Shown here piece after piece: positions 42,160-50,966 of a stretch of 64,000 bases of DNA (position 1 is its first letter; each line of letters opens with the position of its first letter). This DNA comes from Subtercola boreus (lineage in GTDB: Bacteria; Actinomycetota; Actinomycetes; Actinomycetales; Microbacteriaceae). Both the position numbers and the translations under genes were made by a program. The stretch is taken from contig NZ_NBXB01000042.1 of assembly GCF_003399635.1 (NCBI RefSeq), forward strand, positions 100,561-164,560, read 5' to 3'. The notes beneath the pieces are model-generated. The model was not told the origin of the DNA. It did no database searches and saw only the letters and a program-made list of their open reading frames with translations.

Positions 42160-44067
42160 CTAGATGTCGATGTCGCTGCCCATGGTGACGGTGCGACTGG
42201 CGGGCAGGGCAAACCGTGCCGCCGGGTTGGCGGCGTTCTGGGCGAGGGCCACGAAGAGTGACTTCCGCCAGGCCGTCATTCCCGGTGCACGGGTCGGCCG
42301 GATCGCTCCGCGGGAGACGAAATAGGATGCCGCGTCGATCTGTTTGGCCTTCAGGTCGAGCACTCCGAGAGCACACGCCCTGCGGAGGGCTCTCGGGATG
42401 TTCGGGGTGTCCGAGAAGCCGAAACGCACCCTGACGTGGTTGATGCCGTCGTCGGAGAAGTCGAGGTCGTTGTACTCGAATGCCTCCTTCGGGTGGATGT
42501 GGGGCACGTTCTCGATCACGACCGTCACGATGATGACCCGCTTGTGGAGCACCCGGTTGCGTTCCACATTCGCCCGGAGCGCCAACGGGGTCGAGTCCCT
42601 GTTGGGGTGCAGGAAGATCGCGATGCCGGGCACCCGCAGCACCTGCTTGTCGCGCACGGCCTGCACGAACTCCGACAGCGAGCCCTCCTTGACGATCCGG
42701 CCCTTGATGACGAGTGCGCGGCCCTTCCGCCACGTCGTCATCACGAGGATCACGGCAAAGGCGACGAGGAGGGGCACCCACCCTCCGTGCACGACCTTCG
42801 AGAGGTTGGCGCTCAGGAAGGTGAGCTCGAGCCCCCCGAAAACGAGCGCCGCGAGCCCGATCTTCAACGGGCCCCACCCCCAGAGACGGCGGGCGACGAG
42901 CAGGAGCAGCAGGGTGTCGACGACCAGGGCACCTGTGACCGAGACGCCGTAGGCGGTGGCCAGGGCCTCCGAGGAACGGAAGACCAGCATGACGGTCATC
43001 ACACCGAGGAACAGCAGCGTGTTCACCGCCGGCAGATAGACCTGCCCGCCCTCCTTCTCCGAGGTGTGCCGCACGGTCAACGGTGGCAGAAGCCCCAGCT
43101 GCACGGCCTGCCTGGTCAACGAGAACGCACCCGAGATGACGGCCTGGCTCGCTATGACCGTGGCGACCGTCGCAAGGATCACAACCGGCAGCCGGGCCCA
43201 GTCGGGGAAGAGGAGGAAGAACGGATTGGCGCGCGCCTCCGGATCCTTCAGGATCAGCGCCGCCTGCCCCAGGTAGTTCAGCACGAGGGCGGGGAACACG
43301 ACGAAGAACCAGGCACGGCGGATCGGCGGGCGACCGAAGTGCCCCATGTCGGCGTACAGCGCCTCTGCGCCGGTGATGACCAGCACCACGGCACCCATCG
43401 CCGCGAACGCGATCACCGGGTGCGACACGAAGAACATCACCGCGTAGGTGGGGGAAAGGCCCGCCAGCACTCCGGGATCCTGGATGATCATCGGCACTCC
43501 GGCGGCCGCGATGACAGCGAACCAGAGCAGCATCACCGGGCCGAAGAGTTTGCCCACCCGGCCCGTGCCGTACTTCTGGAACGCAAAGAGGCCGGTGAGG
43601 ATGACCGCGGCGATCGGCACGACGAGGTGGTCCACCCCGGGGATCGCGATCCGGAGCCCCTCCACAGCGGAGAGCACACTGATGGCCGGCGTGATCAGTG
43701 AGTCGCCGTAGAACAGCGAGACCCCGACGATTCCGATCAGGAGGAGGAGCCCCGCCTTACCCGCCCTGGCCGCGTAGAGTCGCTGCGCGAGGGCCGCGAG
43801 GGCCATGACCCCGCCCTCGCCGTCGTTGTCGGCACGCATCAGGATCGACACGTACTTCACCGACACGACGATCGTCACCGCCCAGAACATCAGCGAGATC
43901 ACACCGTAGACGTCGTCGGGGGTGGCCTTCACCGCTCCGCCATCGATACTGAAGACGGTCTGCAGCGAATACAGCGGACTTGTTCCGATGTCGCCGAACA
44001 CCACTCCGAGGGCGGCGACCGCGAGGCCGCCTGCACCGGCCTTCAGAGGCCGCCTGACGTCGTTCAT
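42160..44067 (-). CDS. kup: KUP-family potassium uptake protein
   Basis: A 635-residue K+/H+ symporter with twelve helices and a cytoplasmic C-terminal domain. Family motifs are intact: AALGVVFGDIGTSPLYSLQT at the start, YGDSLITPAISVLSAVEGL, and VITGAEALYADMGHFGRPPI. The ATG at 44067 is chosen because homologues begin shortly before the first helix; an earlier in-frame start adds a non-conserved lead. Single gene. Osmotic or c-di-AMP control is known for the family; I saw no riboswitch upstream. Confidence 0.93.
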   Translation of the reverse strand: MNDVRRPLKAGAGGLAVAALGVVFGDIGTSPLYSLQTVFSIDGGAVKATPDDVYGVISLMFWAVTIVVSVKYVSILMRADNDGEGGVMALAALAQRLYAARAGKAGLLLLIGIVGVSLFYGDSLITPAISVLSAVEGLRIAIPGVDHLVVPIAAVILTGLFAFQKYGTGRVGKLFGPVMLLWFAVIAAAGVPMIIQDPGVLAGLSPTYAVMFFVSHPVIAFAAMGAVVLVITGAEALYADMGHFGRPPIRRAWFFVVFPALVLNYLGQAALILKDPEARANPFFLLFPDWARLPVVILATVATVIASQAVISGAFSLTRQAVQLGLLPPLTVRHTSEKEGGQVYLPAVNTLLFLGVMTVMLVFRSSEALATAYGVSVTGALVVDTLLLLLVARRLWGWGPLKIGLAALVFGGLELTFLSANLSKVVHGGWVPLLVAFAVILVMTTWRKGRALVIKGRIVKEGSLSEFVQAVRDKQVLRVPGIAIFLHPNRDSTPLALRANVERNRVLHKRVIIVTVVIENVPHIHPKEAFEYNDLDFSDDGINHVRVRFGFSDTPNIPRALRRACALGVLDLKAKQIDAASYFVSRGAIRPTRAPGMTAWRKSLFVALAQNAANPAARFALPASRTVTMGSDIDI

Positions 44068-44348
44068 TGCCCCATCTTCGCACCATGCGCGGGGGCACCC
44101 TCCCCCCTGGCGCTCGTTCGGAGCAATCATGCGGCGCGCGCACCCGATCCAGCCACCTGTCAGTCCCCCTCCATGCCCCATCTCGACTCATCGACTCGGG
44201 AGTTTCAGTCGTCTCGACGCGCACATACCGACAGAAAGCCTTGAGTCGATCGACGGGGCAGCTCGATGAGGCAGCCCGGGTGTTCCTGACGCCCGACCAG
44301 GCGGCGGCTCCGCCCCGGCTGGCCTGACCCGAGAAGGGCGGGTTCGCC

Positions 44349-45209
44349 CTAAGCCTCGCCCATCATCAGGCCCTCGATCGAGTGCTTCTGGGTGATCGGC
44401 GTCAGCACCTCGACGACCGGGCAGACGAGATGGTCGCGCACCCGCTGGGGCAGGCTGTCGTAGAATCCTCGCGTCACCGCCATGTCGTGGTGCTCGGCGT
44501 TGCCGGCGCCCGGGGCGTCCACACCGAGCACGAGCACGGGCCGCGACTTCTCAGAGTGGTTCTCCGTACCCCGATGGATGGTCAGCGCGGAACGCGCCGA
44601 CAGATCCCCACGCTTCGGGAACTTGCGGACGGCCAGGCCCTCATACCGCGAGTAGGCATCCTTCGGCGGGAACATCTCGTGCTCGAAACCGTCGGGAAGG
44701 TCGAACTGCGTGGTCTGGGCGATCTCGAACGGCCCCATGTCCTCGTCTGTGTCGACGGCCGTCGCGTTGAACGCGAGCGAGGTCAGCCGACCGGTGTCGC
44801 GCGTCTCGTCCGGCAGGGGGAAGTCCCGGTGCCAGGGCTGTTTCTTCGCCCCCGGCCCGGGCACGTCGAATCCGAGTTCGATGATCTGGTAATCGGGCCC
44901 GAGCGTCGCCTCGCACACCGAACGCACCCACGGGTGGTCGACGAGTTCGAGCCAGCCTCGCATCTGCTCCGGATGCATCTCGACGTAGTAGCGTTTCGGG
45001 CCGCGCCCGACGGCGCCGTTCGGGCGGCTCTGCGCCTCGGCCAGCGCCACCTCGATGTCTTCGCGCAGTTCGTCGGCCCATTCCGCGGAGAACGCGGCTT
45101 TCCTGGCCGTCACTCCCTCCGTGTACAGAGCCGTGACCGCAGCGGCCGTCTCAGCATCAACGCCTGCCGGAAGCGGGATCGGCCTCTGCGCAGGGGAATG
45201 GATGGTCAT
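44349..45209 (-). CDS. phytanoyl-CoA dioxygenase (PhyH) family protein
   Basis: A 286-residue Fe(II)/2-oxoglutarate-dependent oxygenase fold. The iron triad is visible: His and Asp in QPWHRDFPLP and the distal His in ALTIHRGTENHSEKSRPVLV, with the Arg for 2-oxoglutarate after it. Members hydroxylate lipids, siderophores or natural products; the substrate is unknown. The ATG at 45209 gives the full N-terminus. Small AGGGCG/CGCCCT hairpin after the stop. Confidence 0.85.
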   Translation of the reverse strand: MTIHSPAQRPIPLPAGVDAETAAAVTALYTEGVTARKAAFSAEWADELREDIEVALAEAQSRPNGAVGRGPKRYYVEMHPEQMRGWLELVDHPWVRSVCEATLGPDYQIIELGFDVPGPGAKKQPWHRDFPLPDETRDTGRLTSLAFNATAVDTDEDMGPFEIAQTTQFDLPDGFEHEMFPPKDAYSRYEGLAVRKFPKRGDLSARSALTIHRGTENHSEKSRPVLVLGVDAPGAGNAEHHDMAVTRGFYDSLPQRVRDHLVCPVVEVLTPITQKHSIEGLMMGEA

Positions 45210-45433
45210 CTGAACTCCTTCAACGTCGTCGTCGAGCGCCCATGTGACGCCTTCCAGTGTCTCAATAACCTGTCCAGAAGTCCATGCGTCTGGGCGGTGG
45301 ACTGATTTTTTCGACGAGAAGGGGTGGCTCTGGCCGCGAGGCCGACTACGAGCGCGAGCACGCCGTCATCCCAATACCCCTCGGCGAAGTCCGGACCCTG
45401 CCGCCCGCCCCCTGACCCGCCCGGGCCCGCGAG

Positions 45434-45757
45434 CTACCGAGGGGCGAAGTAGAGGTAGGCGTGCAGGCGGCAGCCGGGGTTGAAGGCGGCGGCGCAATGG
45501 GGGCAGGCGTCGACGCCCAGGTAGTCGGCGATGCTCAGCTCGGCCAGGCACACTCCGCAGAGCACTGCGAGCGCATCCTGCCGCGCGACCGGCCAGACGC
45601 GCGCTTCGTGCCCGGCGCTCTCCGCGTGGCAGAGATGGCAGGGGTAGTAGTCGCCGCAACAGGCGAACCGGATCGCGATCACGTCGAGCTCTGAGTGGTA
45701 GTGGATGCAGCGGGTCTGGGCGTCGACGGTCGCCCCCAGCACGCGCGGGCCCGTCAC
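45434..45757 (-). CDS. CHY-type zinc-finger protein coupled to the biotin transporter operon
   Basis: A 107-residue protein rich in Cys and His: TRCIHYHSELDVIAIRFACC, YYPCHLCHAES, LCGVCLAEL and ACPHCAAAFNPGC. This is the CHY zinc finger, which holds several zinc ions. Its GTG start overlaps the ecfT stop (GTGA), so it is translated with the transporter. Its role in biotin uptake is unknown; it might sense metal or assist assembly. The C-terminal FAPR after HAYLYF completes it. Confidence 0.82.
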   Translation of the reverse strand: MTGPRVLGATVDAQTRCIHYHSELDVIAIRFACCGDYYPCHLCHAESAGHEARVWPVARQDALAVLCGVCLAELSIADYLGVDACPHCAAAFNPGCRLHAYLYFAPR

Positions 45758-46350
45758 ACCACACCCCGTGCCGTGAGGGCATCGCCGAGGTCGTCGGCGT
45801 GCTTCAGCGACACCACAAGGAACGGGATGACGAAGGACCGCACCCCCAGCCGCGCACCCCGGGCACGCTGGGCCTCGCGCACGCCCACAGCGAGCCGCGC
45901 GAGCACGGGCACCGTGGTGATCGCCACGGCGAGCACGAGCGCCACCCGCTCCGGGTCGAGTCCGAACCGGCTGAAGACGCCGAGGCCCCGCTCGAACGCA
46001 TCGAGCAGGTCGCCGACGCGCGTGGTCAGCACGAGCAGGGCGGCGACGACGATCGCCGCGACGACACGGGTCGTGTTCGCGACGGCCGACTCCATCGGCA
46101 GGAAGATCACCTGGAAGCCGAACGTCACCACGACGATCCAGCGCAGGGAGACGATCTGGCGTCCGAGCTCGACCATCCCGATGCGCGACACGAGATAGCA
46201 GACGACGGCCCCCGCTGCCCCGATTGCTGCCGACAACCAGGTCGACGGCAGGATCGACACCGCCAGCACGATGAGGAGCAGCCCGAACACCTTCGGACCG
46301 GCGGGAGCACGGTGCAGCCAGCCGGTGCCCGGACGGTAGAGCGTCAGCAC
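45754..46350 (-). CDS. bioN: ECF transporter transmembrane protein EcfT (BioN)
   Basis: A 198-residue CbiQ/EcfT membrane protein, the scaffold that couples the ATPase to the BioY substrate component. It has about five helices, and the coupling-helix motif is recognisable in ERGLGVFSRFGLD and ADDLGDALTARGV (Ala-x-x-x-Arg-Gly type). GTG at 46350 starts it, 52 bases after ecfA; it overlaps the CHY gene at its end. Operon order is bioY-ecfA-ecfT-CHY. Confidence 0.88.
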   Translation of the reverse strand: MLTLYRPGTGWLHRAPAGPKVFGLLLIVLAVSILPSTWLSAAIGAAGAVVCYLVSRIGMVELGRQIVSLRWIVVVTFGFQVIFLPMESAVANTTRVVAAIVVAALLVLTTRVGDLLDAFERGLGVFSRFGLDPERVALVLAVAITTVPVLARLAVGVREAQRARGARLGVRSFVIPFLVVSLKHADDLGDALTARGVV

Positions 46351-46402
46351 AGCGCCACCGCGCGCGGCCAGAGATCGCCCCAGCGGCCATCACGAGCGAG
46401 CG

Positions 46403-47092
46403 TCAGCACGAGAGGCTCGCCTCGTATTGCGACACGATGTCGGCCGGGTCGCCGCAGCCGATCATCCGCCCGCCCTCGAAGAGCACCGCCACGTCGCAGC
46501 GGAGCGGGAGCGCGAGATCATGGGTCACAAGAACGAGCTGTCGGTCGTTCGGGGCGAGCAAGTGGTCGGCGATCTGGCGGCTGTTGCGGGCATCCAGATA
46601 CGCCGTCGGCTCGTCGGCGATCATGAGCTGGGGCCGACGAATGACCGCTCCCGCGAGCGCGAGCAACTGCTTCTGGCCACCCGACAGGTCGTGGGCGGCG
46701 CGATCCGCGAGGTCGGTGAGGCCGAATTCGCGGAGGGTCTGGCGCACGCGCTCGGCGGACTCCGCGCGGGGCAGCTTCTCGCTCCGCAGTGAGAACGCGG
46801 CGTCTTCGGCGACGGTCGGCATGATGATCTGGGCGTCGGGGTTGCTGAAGACGAAGCCGACCAGCCTGCGGAGCGCCGCCGCCTGGCGCTGGGGATCGAC
46901 CCCGAGCACCGACACCGTTCCGCGGGACGGCGCGACCAGGCCGCCGAGAACGCGGGCGAAGGTGGATTTGCCCGATCCGTTCGCGCCGATCACCGCCACG
47001 CGCTGGGCGTCGAGGCTCAGCGACACCGAATCGAGCGCGAGCTGGTCACCCAGCTGCACCGAGACGTCGCTGAAGGTGATGGATCCCGTCAC
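46403..47092 (-). CDS. bioM: ECF transporter ATPase (BioM)
   Basis: A 229-residue ABC ATPase energising biotin uptake. Walker A is GANGSGKSTFARVL, the Q-loop region is VFSNPDAQIIMPTVAEDAAF (NPDxQ is typical of ECF ATPases), the signature is LSGGQKQLLALAG, Walker B is PQLMIADEPTAYLD, and the switch His is in LVLVTHDL. GTG at 47092 overlaps the bioY stop by four bases. Confidence 0.92.
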   Translation of the reverse strand: MTGSITFSDVSVQLGDQLALDSVSLSLDAQRVAVIGANGSGKSTFARVLGGLVAPSRGTVSVLGVDPQRQAAALRRLVGFVFSNPDAQIIMPTVAEDAAFSLRSEKLPRAESAERVRQTLREFGLTDLADRAAHDLSGGQKQLLALAGAVIRRPQLMIADEPTAYLDARNSRQIADHLLAPNDRQLVLVTHDLALPLRCDVAVLFEGGRMIGCGDPADIVSQYEASLSC

Positions 47093-47703
47093 GCACGATC
47101 CCTCGGCCGCATCCGGAACGCCCGCGGGTACGCCCGCACCAGGGTCATCGTGACGACCACGGTGATGGCGGCTTTGATGAGGTCGAACGGAAGGAAGACG
47201 GTGGCCTGCAGCGCGGTCGGGCCGATCGGGAGGCGCAGCACCAGTGCCGTGACCGGGATGCCGATGGCGTACACCACGAGGATCCCCCCGACCAGCACAC
47301 CGACGATGGTACGCGGCCAGGTCAGTGTGCGGCCGCCCGCGTGCACGATGGCGCCGATCACGAAGGTGCCGACGATCCAGCCGAACAGATAGCCGGCCGT
47401 CGGGCCGACGAACACCGAGAGACCGCCGTGTCCGCCGGCGAGCAGCGGCAGGCCGAGTGCGACGAGCACCAGGAGCACGACCATCGAAAGCGCCCCGCGC
47501 CACGCGCCGAGTACGGCTCCCGCGAGCATCACACCGAGGGTCTGCGCCGTGATCGGCACCGAGCCGAAGACGGGGAACGCGCCGGGCAGCCCGAGCACGG
47601 CGGTGATCGCGGCAAACACGGCGATGCGGGCGATGTCCGTGGCGTCGATGTGCCACCGGCTTACCGGCTTCACCGGGGTGGGCTGGACGGTCTGATCGGT
47701 CAT
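47089..47703 (-). CDS. bioY: biotin ECF transporter substrate-binding component BioY
   Basis: A 204-residue S-component with six helices. Family motifs: ARIAVFAAITAVLGLPGAFP, PITAQTLGVMLAGAVLGAWR, and GPTAGYLFGWIVGTFVIGA. It binds biotin and toggles in the membrane with EcfA/T. The ATG at 47703 is preferred over a GTG at 47721, which lies within the operator. It is the first gene of the operon, with tandem BioQ-type boxes immediately upstream. Confidence 0.93.
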   Translation of the reverse strand: MTDQTVQPTPVKPVSRWHIDATDIARIAVFAAITAVLGLPGAFPVFGSVPITAQTLGVMLAGAVLGAWRGALSMVVLLVLVALGLPLLAGGHGGLSVFVGPTAGYLFGWIVGTFVIGAIVHAGGRTLTWPRTIVGVLVGGILVVYAIGIPVTALVLRLPIGPTALQATVFLPFDLIKAAITVVVTMTLVRAYPRAFRMRPRDRA

Positions 47704-47714
47704 GTCTGGTCTCC

Positions 47715-47742
47715 TGAACACTGTTCACCTGAACGGTGTTCA
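47715..47742. promoter_or_regulatory. tandem BioQ boxes between bioY and bioQ
   Basis: TGAAC-ACT-GTTCA (47715-47727) and TGAAC-GGT-GTTCA (47730-47742) are two inverted-repeat sites spaced 15 bases centre to centre; together they form a nearly symmetrical 28-bp element. The pattern TGAAC-N3-GTTAC-like is the published BioQ site in corynebacteria and mycobacteria. TATAGT at 47744-47749 is a likely -10 for the regulator. Confidence 0.85.
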
Positions 47743-47756
47743 CTATAGTGGGATTC

Positions 47757-48452
47757 ATGACCTCGCCGCGTGGATCCGCTCAGGGGCACCCCCCGCGCCC
47801 TGCCCGGCACACCCGCGACGACGTGGCCGAGACGGCCCTCCGCATCCTCGACGAGCACGGCCTGCCCGAACTCACCATGCGACGCCTCGCCGCCGCCCTC
47901 GACGTGCAACCGAGTGCCCTGTACTGGCATTTCCCGAACAAGCAGACCTTGCTTGCCGAACTCTCCGACCGCATCGCGTCGCGCGGGCGGGCGCTGCCCG
48001 CTGCTGGCTCTGGCCCCGGCGCTGCTGCCGGCGACTGGATGATCGTCACCGCCGCAGAAGCGCAGAGCCTCCGCGACGCGCTGCTCGCCTACCGCGACGG
48101 GGCCGAGGTCGTCTCCAGCAGCTTCGCCCTCGGGCTCGGCGCCTCGGTTCCGCTCACCCGGCTGAGGGCGGCGATCGGTCGCGGAAAGTTCGACGACGAG
48201 ACCGCGAGCCGGGCATCCGCAGCTCTGCTGCACTTCATCCTCGGCCACGTCTCGCACGAGCAGCAGCGCCTGCAGTACGACAGCCTGGGCGTGGCGGCCG
48301 GCCTGCAGACCGACGAGGGCACCTCGGCGTTCGACTTCGGCGTGCTGCTCTTCATTCAGGGCCTGGCCCAGCACGCACCATCCCGCCCCGGCACCAGCAC
48401 CCACAGCCACACCATCGGGGAGTCGATTTCCGCCCCAACAGGCCGGTTCTAG
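47757..48452 (+). CDS. bioQ: TetR-family biotin repressor BioQ-like
   Basis: A 231-residue TetR protein (RDDVAETALRILDEHGLPEL, then TMRRLAAALDVQPSALYWHF as the DNA-binding helices) with a TetR_C_1-type ligand domain. Position opposite bioY and the two TGAAC-N3-GTTCA boxes at its promoter identify it as the likely BioQ, which represses biotin uptake genes when biotin is plentiful. In known systems BirA-made biotinyl-AMP or biotinylation status is the indirect signal; no birA is in the window. The last 20 residues are encoded by an inverted repeat and look non-conserved. Confidence 0.8.
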   Translation: MTSPRGSAQGHPPRPARHTRDDVAETALRILDEHGLPELTMRRLAAALDVQPSALYWHFPNKQTLLAELSDRIASRGRALPAAGSGPGAAAGDWMIVTAAEAQSLRDALLAYRDGAEVVSSSFALGLGASVPLTRLRAAIGRGKFDDETASRASAALLHFILGHVSHEQQRLQYDSLGVAAGLQTDEGTSAFDFGVLLFIQGLAQHAPSRPGTSTHSHTIGESISAPTGRF

Positions 48453-48467
48453 GTCGGATTTCGACTC
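48419..48467. terminator. imperfect palindrome spanning the stops of bioQ and iclR
   Basis: GGAGTCGATTTCCGCCC (48419-48435) pairs with GGTCGGATTTCGACTCC (about 48452-48468) except at three positions. Both stop codons of the convergent genes lie in it; the genes overlap by four bases. Confidence 0.6.
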
Positions 48468-49258
48468 CTCGAGGGGGCCGGCACGCCGGGAGAAGCAGAC
48501 GCAAGGCGCTGGCCGACCCCGTGCGCGTGGTCGAGCAGCAGCTGGCCGAGCTCGGCCTGCCGTCCGACACGGAACCGCGACTCGATCCCGGTCAGCGAGA
48601 GCGCCCACGCGGGCCGGCCGGTCGCATCGAAGACGGTAGCCCCCATGCCCCAGCTGCCCTCGAGGATGAGCCCGGGGTTCACCGCGTAACCCCGCTCGCG
48701 GGTCTCTCCGATGCGCTGCCGCAGGAGGTGTTCGGCGTGCTGCGCTCCCCAGCGCTCGGTCAGGTCGACCCTGGCGAGGTACGCGTCGACCTCCCCCTCA
48801 CTGAGGAACGAGAGGATCGCCAGCCCCGCGGATGCCACGCCCAGCGGGAACCGAACCCCTTCGGAAAGCACGAACGACCGCACGGGGAAGCTGCCCTCCT
48901 CGCGCAGCAGGCAGACGGTCTCGTTTCCTCGCCGGGTGGAGAAGAAGGCGCTCTCCCCCGTCTCCTTCGCCAGACTGCGAACGCTGTCCCTGGCGGCATC
49001 CGTGATGTCGTACCGGTCGGCAGCGAGCGAGCCGAGCAGGTAGAGCTCCGGCCCGAGGAACCACCGGCCGCGGGCGGTGTCATGGTCGACGAAACCCTCC
49101 GCGGCGAGGGAGGCGAGGAGCCGGTAGGTGGTCGGCCGCGTGAACCCGGTGGCGTGAGCGGCGGCGGCGGCCGTGAGGCCGTCCGGATGCTCGGACACGA
49201 CTTTCAGGATGCGGCTCACGCGCGAGACGAGCTGGGCCCCGCGCACCGGTTCAGCCAT
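48449..49258 (-). CDS. IclR-family regulator
   Basis: A 269-residue IclR protein: winged-helix domain (VSRILKVVSEHPDGLTAAAA; ATGFTRPTTYRLLASLAAEG) and effector domain (ESAFFSTRRGNETVCLLREE; LGVASAGLAILSFLSEGEVD). It is divergent from the CoA-transferase/thiolase operon and therefore its likely regulator; relatives control aromatic or short-chain acid degradation. The ATG at 49258 precedes the domain closely. Confidence 0.87.
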   Translation of the reverse strand: MAEPVRGAQLVSRVSRILKVVSEHPDGLTAAAAAHATGFTRPTTYRLLASLAAEGFVDHDTARGRWFLGPELYLLGSLAADRYDITDAARDSVRSLAKETGESAFFSTRRGNETVCLLREEGSFPVRSFVLSEGVRFPLGVASAGLAILSFLSEGEVDAYLARVDLTERWGAQHAEHLLRQRIGETRERGYAVNPGLILEGSWGMGATVFDATGRPAWALSLTGIESRFRVGRQAELGQLLLDHAHGVGQRLASASPGVPAPSRSRNPT

Positions 49259-49347
49259 AGATCGCCGAAAGATTGTCCATATTGTGAGCATACTCTCGCC
49301 TCGTGGTCAGAGTGCGATTGGCATGCTTTCCGAGAAGACCGCGACCT

Positions 49348-49376
49348 TTGACAGCGCTCGAGCCTCCCCCTAACGT
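49348..49376 (+). promoter_or_regulatory. sigma-70-type promoter of the CoA-transferase operon
   Basis: TTGACA (49348-49353), a 17-base spacer, then TAACGT (49371-49376), 60 bases before the first start codon. The -35 is a perfect consensus, rare in this GC-rich window. Confidence 0.7.
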
Positions 49377-49435
49377 CGATGGTGAGACCGTGTCGACGAC
49401 CACCACGTGGACATGTCCGGGCCCGAAGGAGTGTC

Positions 49436-50164
49436 ATGTCCACACTGTTCAACACCGCCGCAGAGGCTGTAGCCGATGCCGTGAACGACGGGGCGACGGT
49501 CGCCGTCGGCGGCTTCGGCCTCTCCGGCAACCCCTCCGACCTGATCGAGGCACTCCGCGACAGCGGCGCCAGGAACCTCACGATCGTCTCGAACAACATG
49601 GGCGTCGACGGCCAGGGCCTCGGCATCCTGCTCGAGAACCGCCAGGTCAGCAGGGTGATCGCCTCCTACGTGGGGGAGAACAAGCTGTTCGCCCAGCAGT
49701 ACCTGAGCGGTGAACTCGAGGTGGAGTTCGCTCCCCAGGGCACCCTCGCCGAACGCCTCCGCGCGGGCGGGGCGGGCATCGCCGGCTTCTACACGAAGAC
49801 CGGCGTCGGAACCCCCGTCGCCGACGGCAAGCCGCTCGCCGAGTTCGACGGCGAGACCTACGTTCTCGAGCGGGGCATCGTGGCCGACCTGTCCCTCGTC
49901 CACGCCTGGCGCGCCGACGCCGCAGGCAACCTGATCTACCGCAACACCGCCCGCAACTTCAACCCGCTCGTGGCGACGGCGGGCCGGATCACGATCGCCG
50001 AGGCCGAGCAGATCGTCGACGGATACCTCGACCCGAACGGTATCGTCACCCCCGGCATCTACGTGCAACGCCTTGTTGCGACGATGCCGCGCGAGAAGGT
50101 CATCGAACAGCGCACAACCCGCCCGCGCGCCGCTGCCGACGCAGTCGCTACCGCGGCCGCCTGA
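49436..50164 (+). CDS. 3-oxoacid CoA-transferase subunit A
   Basis: A 242-residue alpha subunit of a family I CoA-transferase. [20 protein letters not shown] and [20 protein letters not shown] are the typical start, and [20 protein letters not shown] follows. With subunit B it moves CoA from succinyl-CoA to acetoacetate or 3-oxoadipate. The ATG at 49436 follows GAAGGAG. First gene of a three-gene operon opposite an IclR regulator. About 15 Ala/Thr residues at the end are non-conserved. Confidence 0.9.
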   Translation: MSTLFNTAAEAVADAVNDGATVAVGGFGLSGNPSDLIEALRDSGARNLTIVSNNMGVDGQGLGILLENRQVSRVIASYVGENKLFAQQYLSGELEVEFAPQGTLAERLRAGGAGIAGFYTKTGVGTPVADGKPLAEFDGETYVLERGIVADLSLVHAWRADAAGNLIYRNTARNFNPLVATAGRITIAEAEQIVDGYLDPNGIVTPGIYVQRLVATMPREKVIEQRTTRPRAAADAVATAAA

Positions 50165-50195
50165 GACCGGCCCCGGCGAAACGAAGGAGAACACC

Positions 50196-50966
50196 ATGCC
50201 CTGGACCCGCGACGAGATGGCCGCCATCGCAGCCTCAGAACTCCACGACGGAGAGTACGTGAACCTCGGGATCGGCATCCCGACCCTTGTCGCCAACCAT
50301 CTGCCCGACGGGGTGCACGTCACCCTGCAGAGCGAGAACGGCCTGCTCGGCATGGGCCCGTTCCCCTTCGAGGGAGAGGAGGACGCCGACCTCATCAACG
50401 CGGGCAAGCAGACCGTGACCCTGCTGCCCGGCGGCAGCTACTTCGATTCGGCCACCAGCTTCGGAATGATCCGGGGCGGCCATGTCGCGATCGCGATCCT
50501 CGGCGCCCTGCAGGTCGCGGGCAACGGTGACCTCGCCAACTGGACCATCCCCGGCAGACTCGTGAAGGGCATGGGCGGCGCGATGGACCTGGTCGCCGGC
50601 ACCCCCCGCGTGGTCGTGGTCACCGATCACGTCTCGAAAGACGGCACCACGAAGATCGTGGCCGAGTGCGACCTGCCGCTCACCGGCGCCGGGGTGGTCG
50701 ACCGGATCATCAGCGATCTCGCGGTCTTCGACATCGAGAACAGGGCGCTGGTGCTGCGCGCGACCGCTCCCGGCGTGAGCGTCGACGATGTGCGCGCGAA
50801 GACCGGCGCGACGTTCACCGTCGCGCTCGATTCATCCGTCGCCGCGGCGACCGCCACTGGCGCAGCAACCACCCACACCACCGTCAGAGGCGCACCCGCC
50901 CGCGGCGCAACCACTTCCACCGCAACCACACCCCAAGCACCCCGCACCGAAGGAATCCCCGCATGA
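50196..50966 (+). CDS. 3-oxoacid CoA-transferase subunit B, extended C-terminus
   Basis: A 256-residue beta subunit. [20 protein letters not shown] and [14 protein letters not shown] contain the catalytic Glu that forms the glutamyl-CoA intermediate; [17 protein letters not shown] follows. The domain ends near residue 210. An Ala/Thr/Pro-rich tail of about 40 residues is extra and probably disordered. The stop overlaps the thiolase start (ATGA). Confidence 0.9.
   Translation: MPWTRDEMAAIAASELHDGEYVNLGIGIPTLVANHLPDGVHVTLQSENGLLGMGPFPFEGEEDADLINAGKQTVTLLPGGSYFDSATSFGMIRGGHVAIAILGALQVAGNGDLANWTIPGRLVKGMGGAMDLVAGTPRVVVVTDHVSKDGTTKIVAECDLPLTGAGVVDRIISDLAVFDIENRALVLRATAPGVSVDDVRAKTGATFTVALDSSVAAATATGAATTHTTVRGAPARGATTSTATTPQAPRTEGIPA

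Noticed and set aside
44230..44327. Short plus-strand tail TGQLDEAARVFLTPDQAAAP upstream of phyH
   Set aside because: It reads like a protein C-terminus and might be a gene scrap, but no family could be assigned and there is no start, so it was not listed as a feature.
46403..47758. 451-codon minus-strand open frame including ecfA
   Set aside because: The upstream 222 codons overlap bioY in another frame and have no protein-like composition; ecfA starts at the GTG at 47092 overlapping the bioY stop.
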